5,531 nucleotides of DNA from Oscillospiraceae bacterium (GTDB lineage: Bacteria > Bacillota > Clostridia > Oscillospirales > Ruminococcaceae), in assembly GCA_029068025.1 (NCBI GenBank), contig JAIEDJ010000332.1, forward strand, positions 1 through 5,531, given 5' to 3'. Each line of letters begins with the position of its first letter. The first letter of the stretch is position 1. The notes beneath the pieces are model-generated. The model saw only the letters and a program-made list of their open reading frames with translations. It searched no databases and had not been told where the DNA came from. The translations under genes and the position numbers were made by a program. Shown here in pieces: positions 5,482 through 5,531 of this stretch.

Positions 5482-5490
5482 ATTATAACA
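5482..5490 (-). promoter_or_regulatory. Extended -10 promoter for the membrane-protein gene
   Basis: On the minus strand TGTTATAAT gives an extended -10 (TGnTATAAT). No -35 box is recognisable 17 nt upstream, where the DNA is almost entirely G and C. The start should fall near 5475, giving a leader of about 55 nt before the ATG at 5419. Confidence 0.55.
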
Positions 5491-5504
5491 CAAATTTAAG
5501 CGCC

Positions 5505-5529
5505 GCAGCGCCGCGGCGCGGCAGCGCCG
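5505..5529. repeat. GC-rich direct repeat at the window edge
   Basis: GCAGCGCCG occurs at 5505-5513 and 5521-5529, inside a run (5500-5529) made almost only of G and C with overlapping palindromes such as CGCCGCGGCG. It is sharply different from the AT-rich DNA just left of it (5475-5499) and probably continues beyond the window. Confidence 0.4.
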
Positions 5530-5531
5530 AA

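Overview
The window looks like chromosomal DNA of a moderately GC-rich Gram-positive anaerobe, most likely a Clostridia/Oscillospiraceae (Ruminococcus-like) genome. The evidence is strong AGGAGG-type ribosome binding sites, near-consensus TTGACA/TATAAT promoters, AT-rich spacers between GC-richer genes, a T-box-like leader, and gene families typical of that group. Taxonomy is inferred from style, not from a marker gene.

Left part (1-995). A truncated minus-strand gene (524 down to beyond base 1) encodes a multi-pass membrane protein of the site-2 protease (M50) type whose zinc motif HExxH is replaced by RAFAR. Its promoter (581-609) diverges from a strong plus-strand promoter (650-678). The plus-strand promoter drives a leader of about 300 nt that has the apical Stem I of a T-box riboswitch and a terminator hairpin, but no recognisable UGGN bulge for the tRNA 3' end.

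Centre (996-3902). A plus-strand cluster follows: threonine ammonia-lyase (ilvA type with a C-terminal ACT domain), an unrecognised 181-residue protein, a DUF2625-like protein, and RidA. IlvA releases reactive enamine/imine intermediates, and RidA hydrolyses them to 2-ketobutyrate. The enzyme and its detoxifier are therefore probably co-transcribed, with two uncharacterised proteins between them. A 16-bp hairpin (3864-3902) ends this cluster and also serves the converging minus-strand gene.

Right part (3901-5531). Two minus-strand genes are present: a TIM-barrel sugar phosphate isomerase/epimerase-like protein (3901-4689) and a small four-helix membrane protein (4952-5419) with an extended -10 promoter (5482-5490). 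The 262-bp spacer between them holds a 111-bp element of nested inverted repeats that folds as a three-way junction, with a U7 run immediately before the isomerase RBS, plus two imperfect copies of a 40-bp tandem repeat. The right edge enters a very GC-rich repeat.

The points most worth following are the T-box-like leader lacking the tRNA acceptor-binding motif, the catalytically dead M50 homologue, the two unknown genes between ilvA and ridA, and the three-way-junction element.
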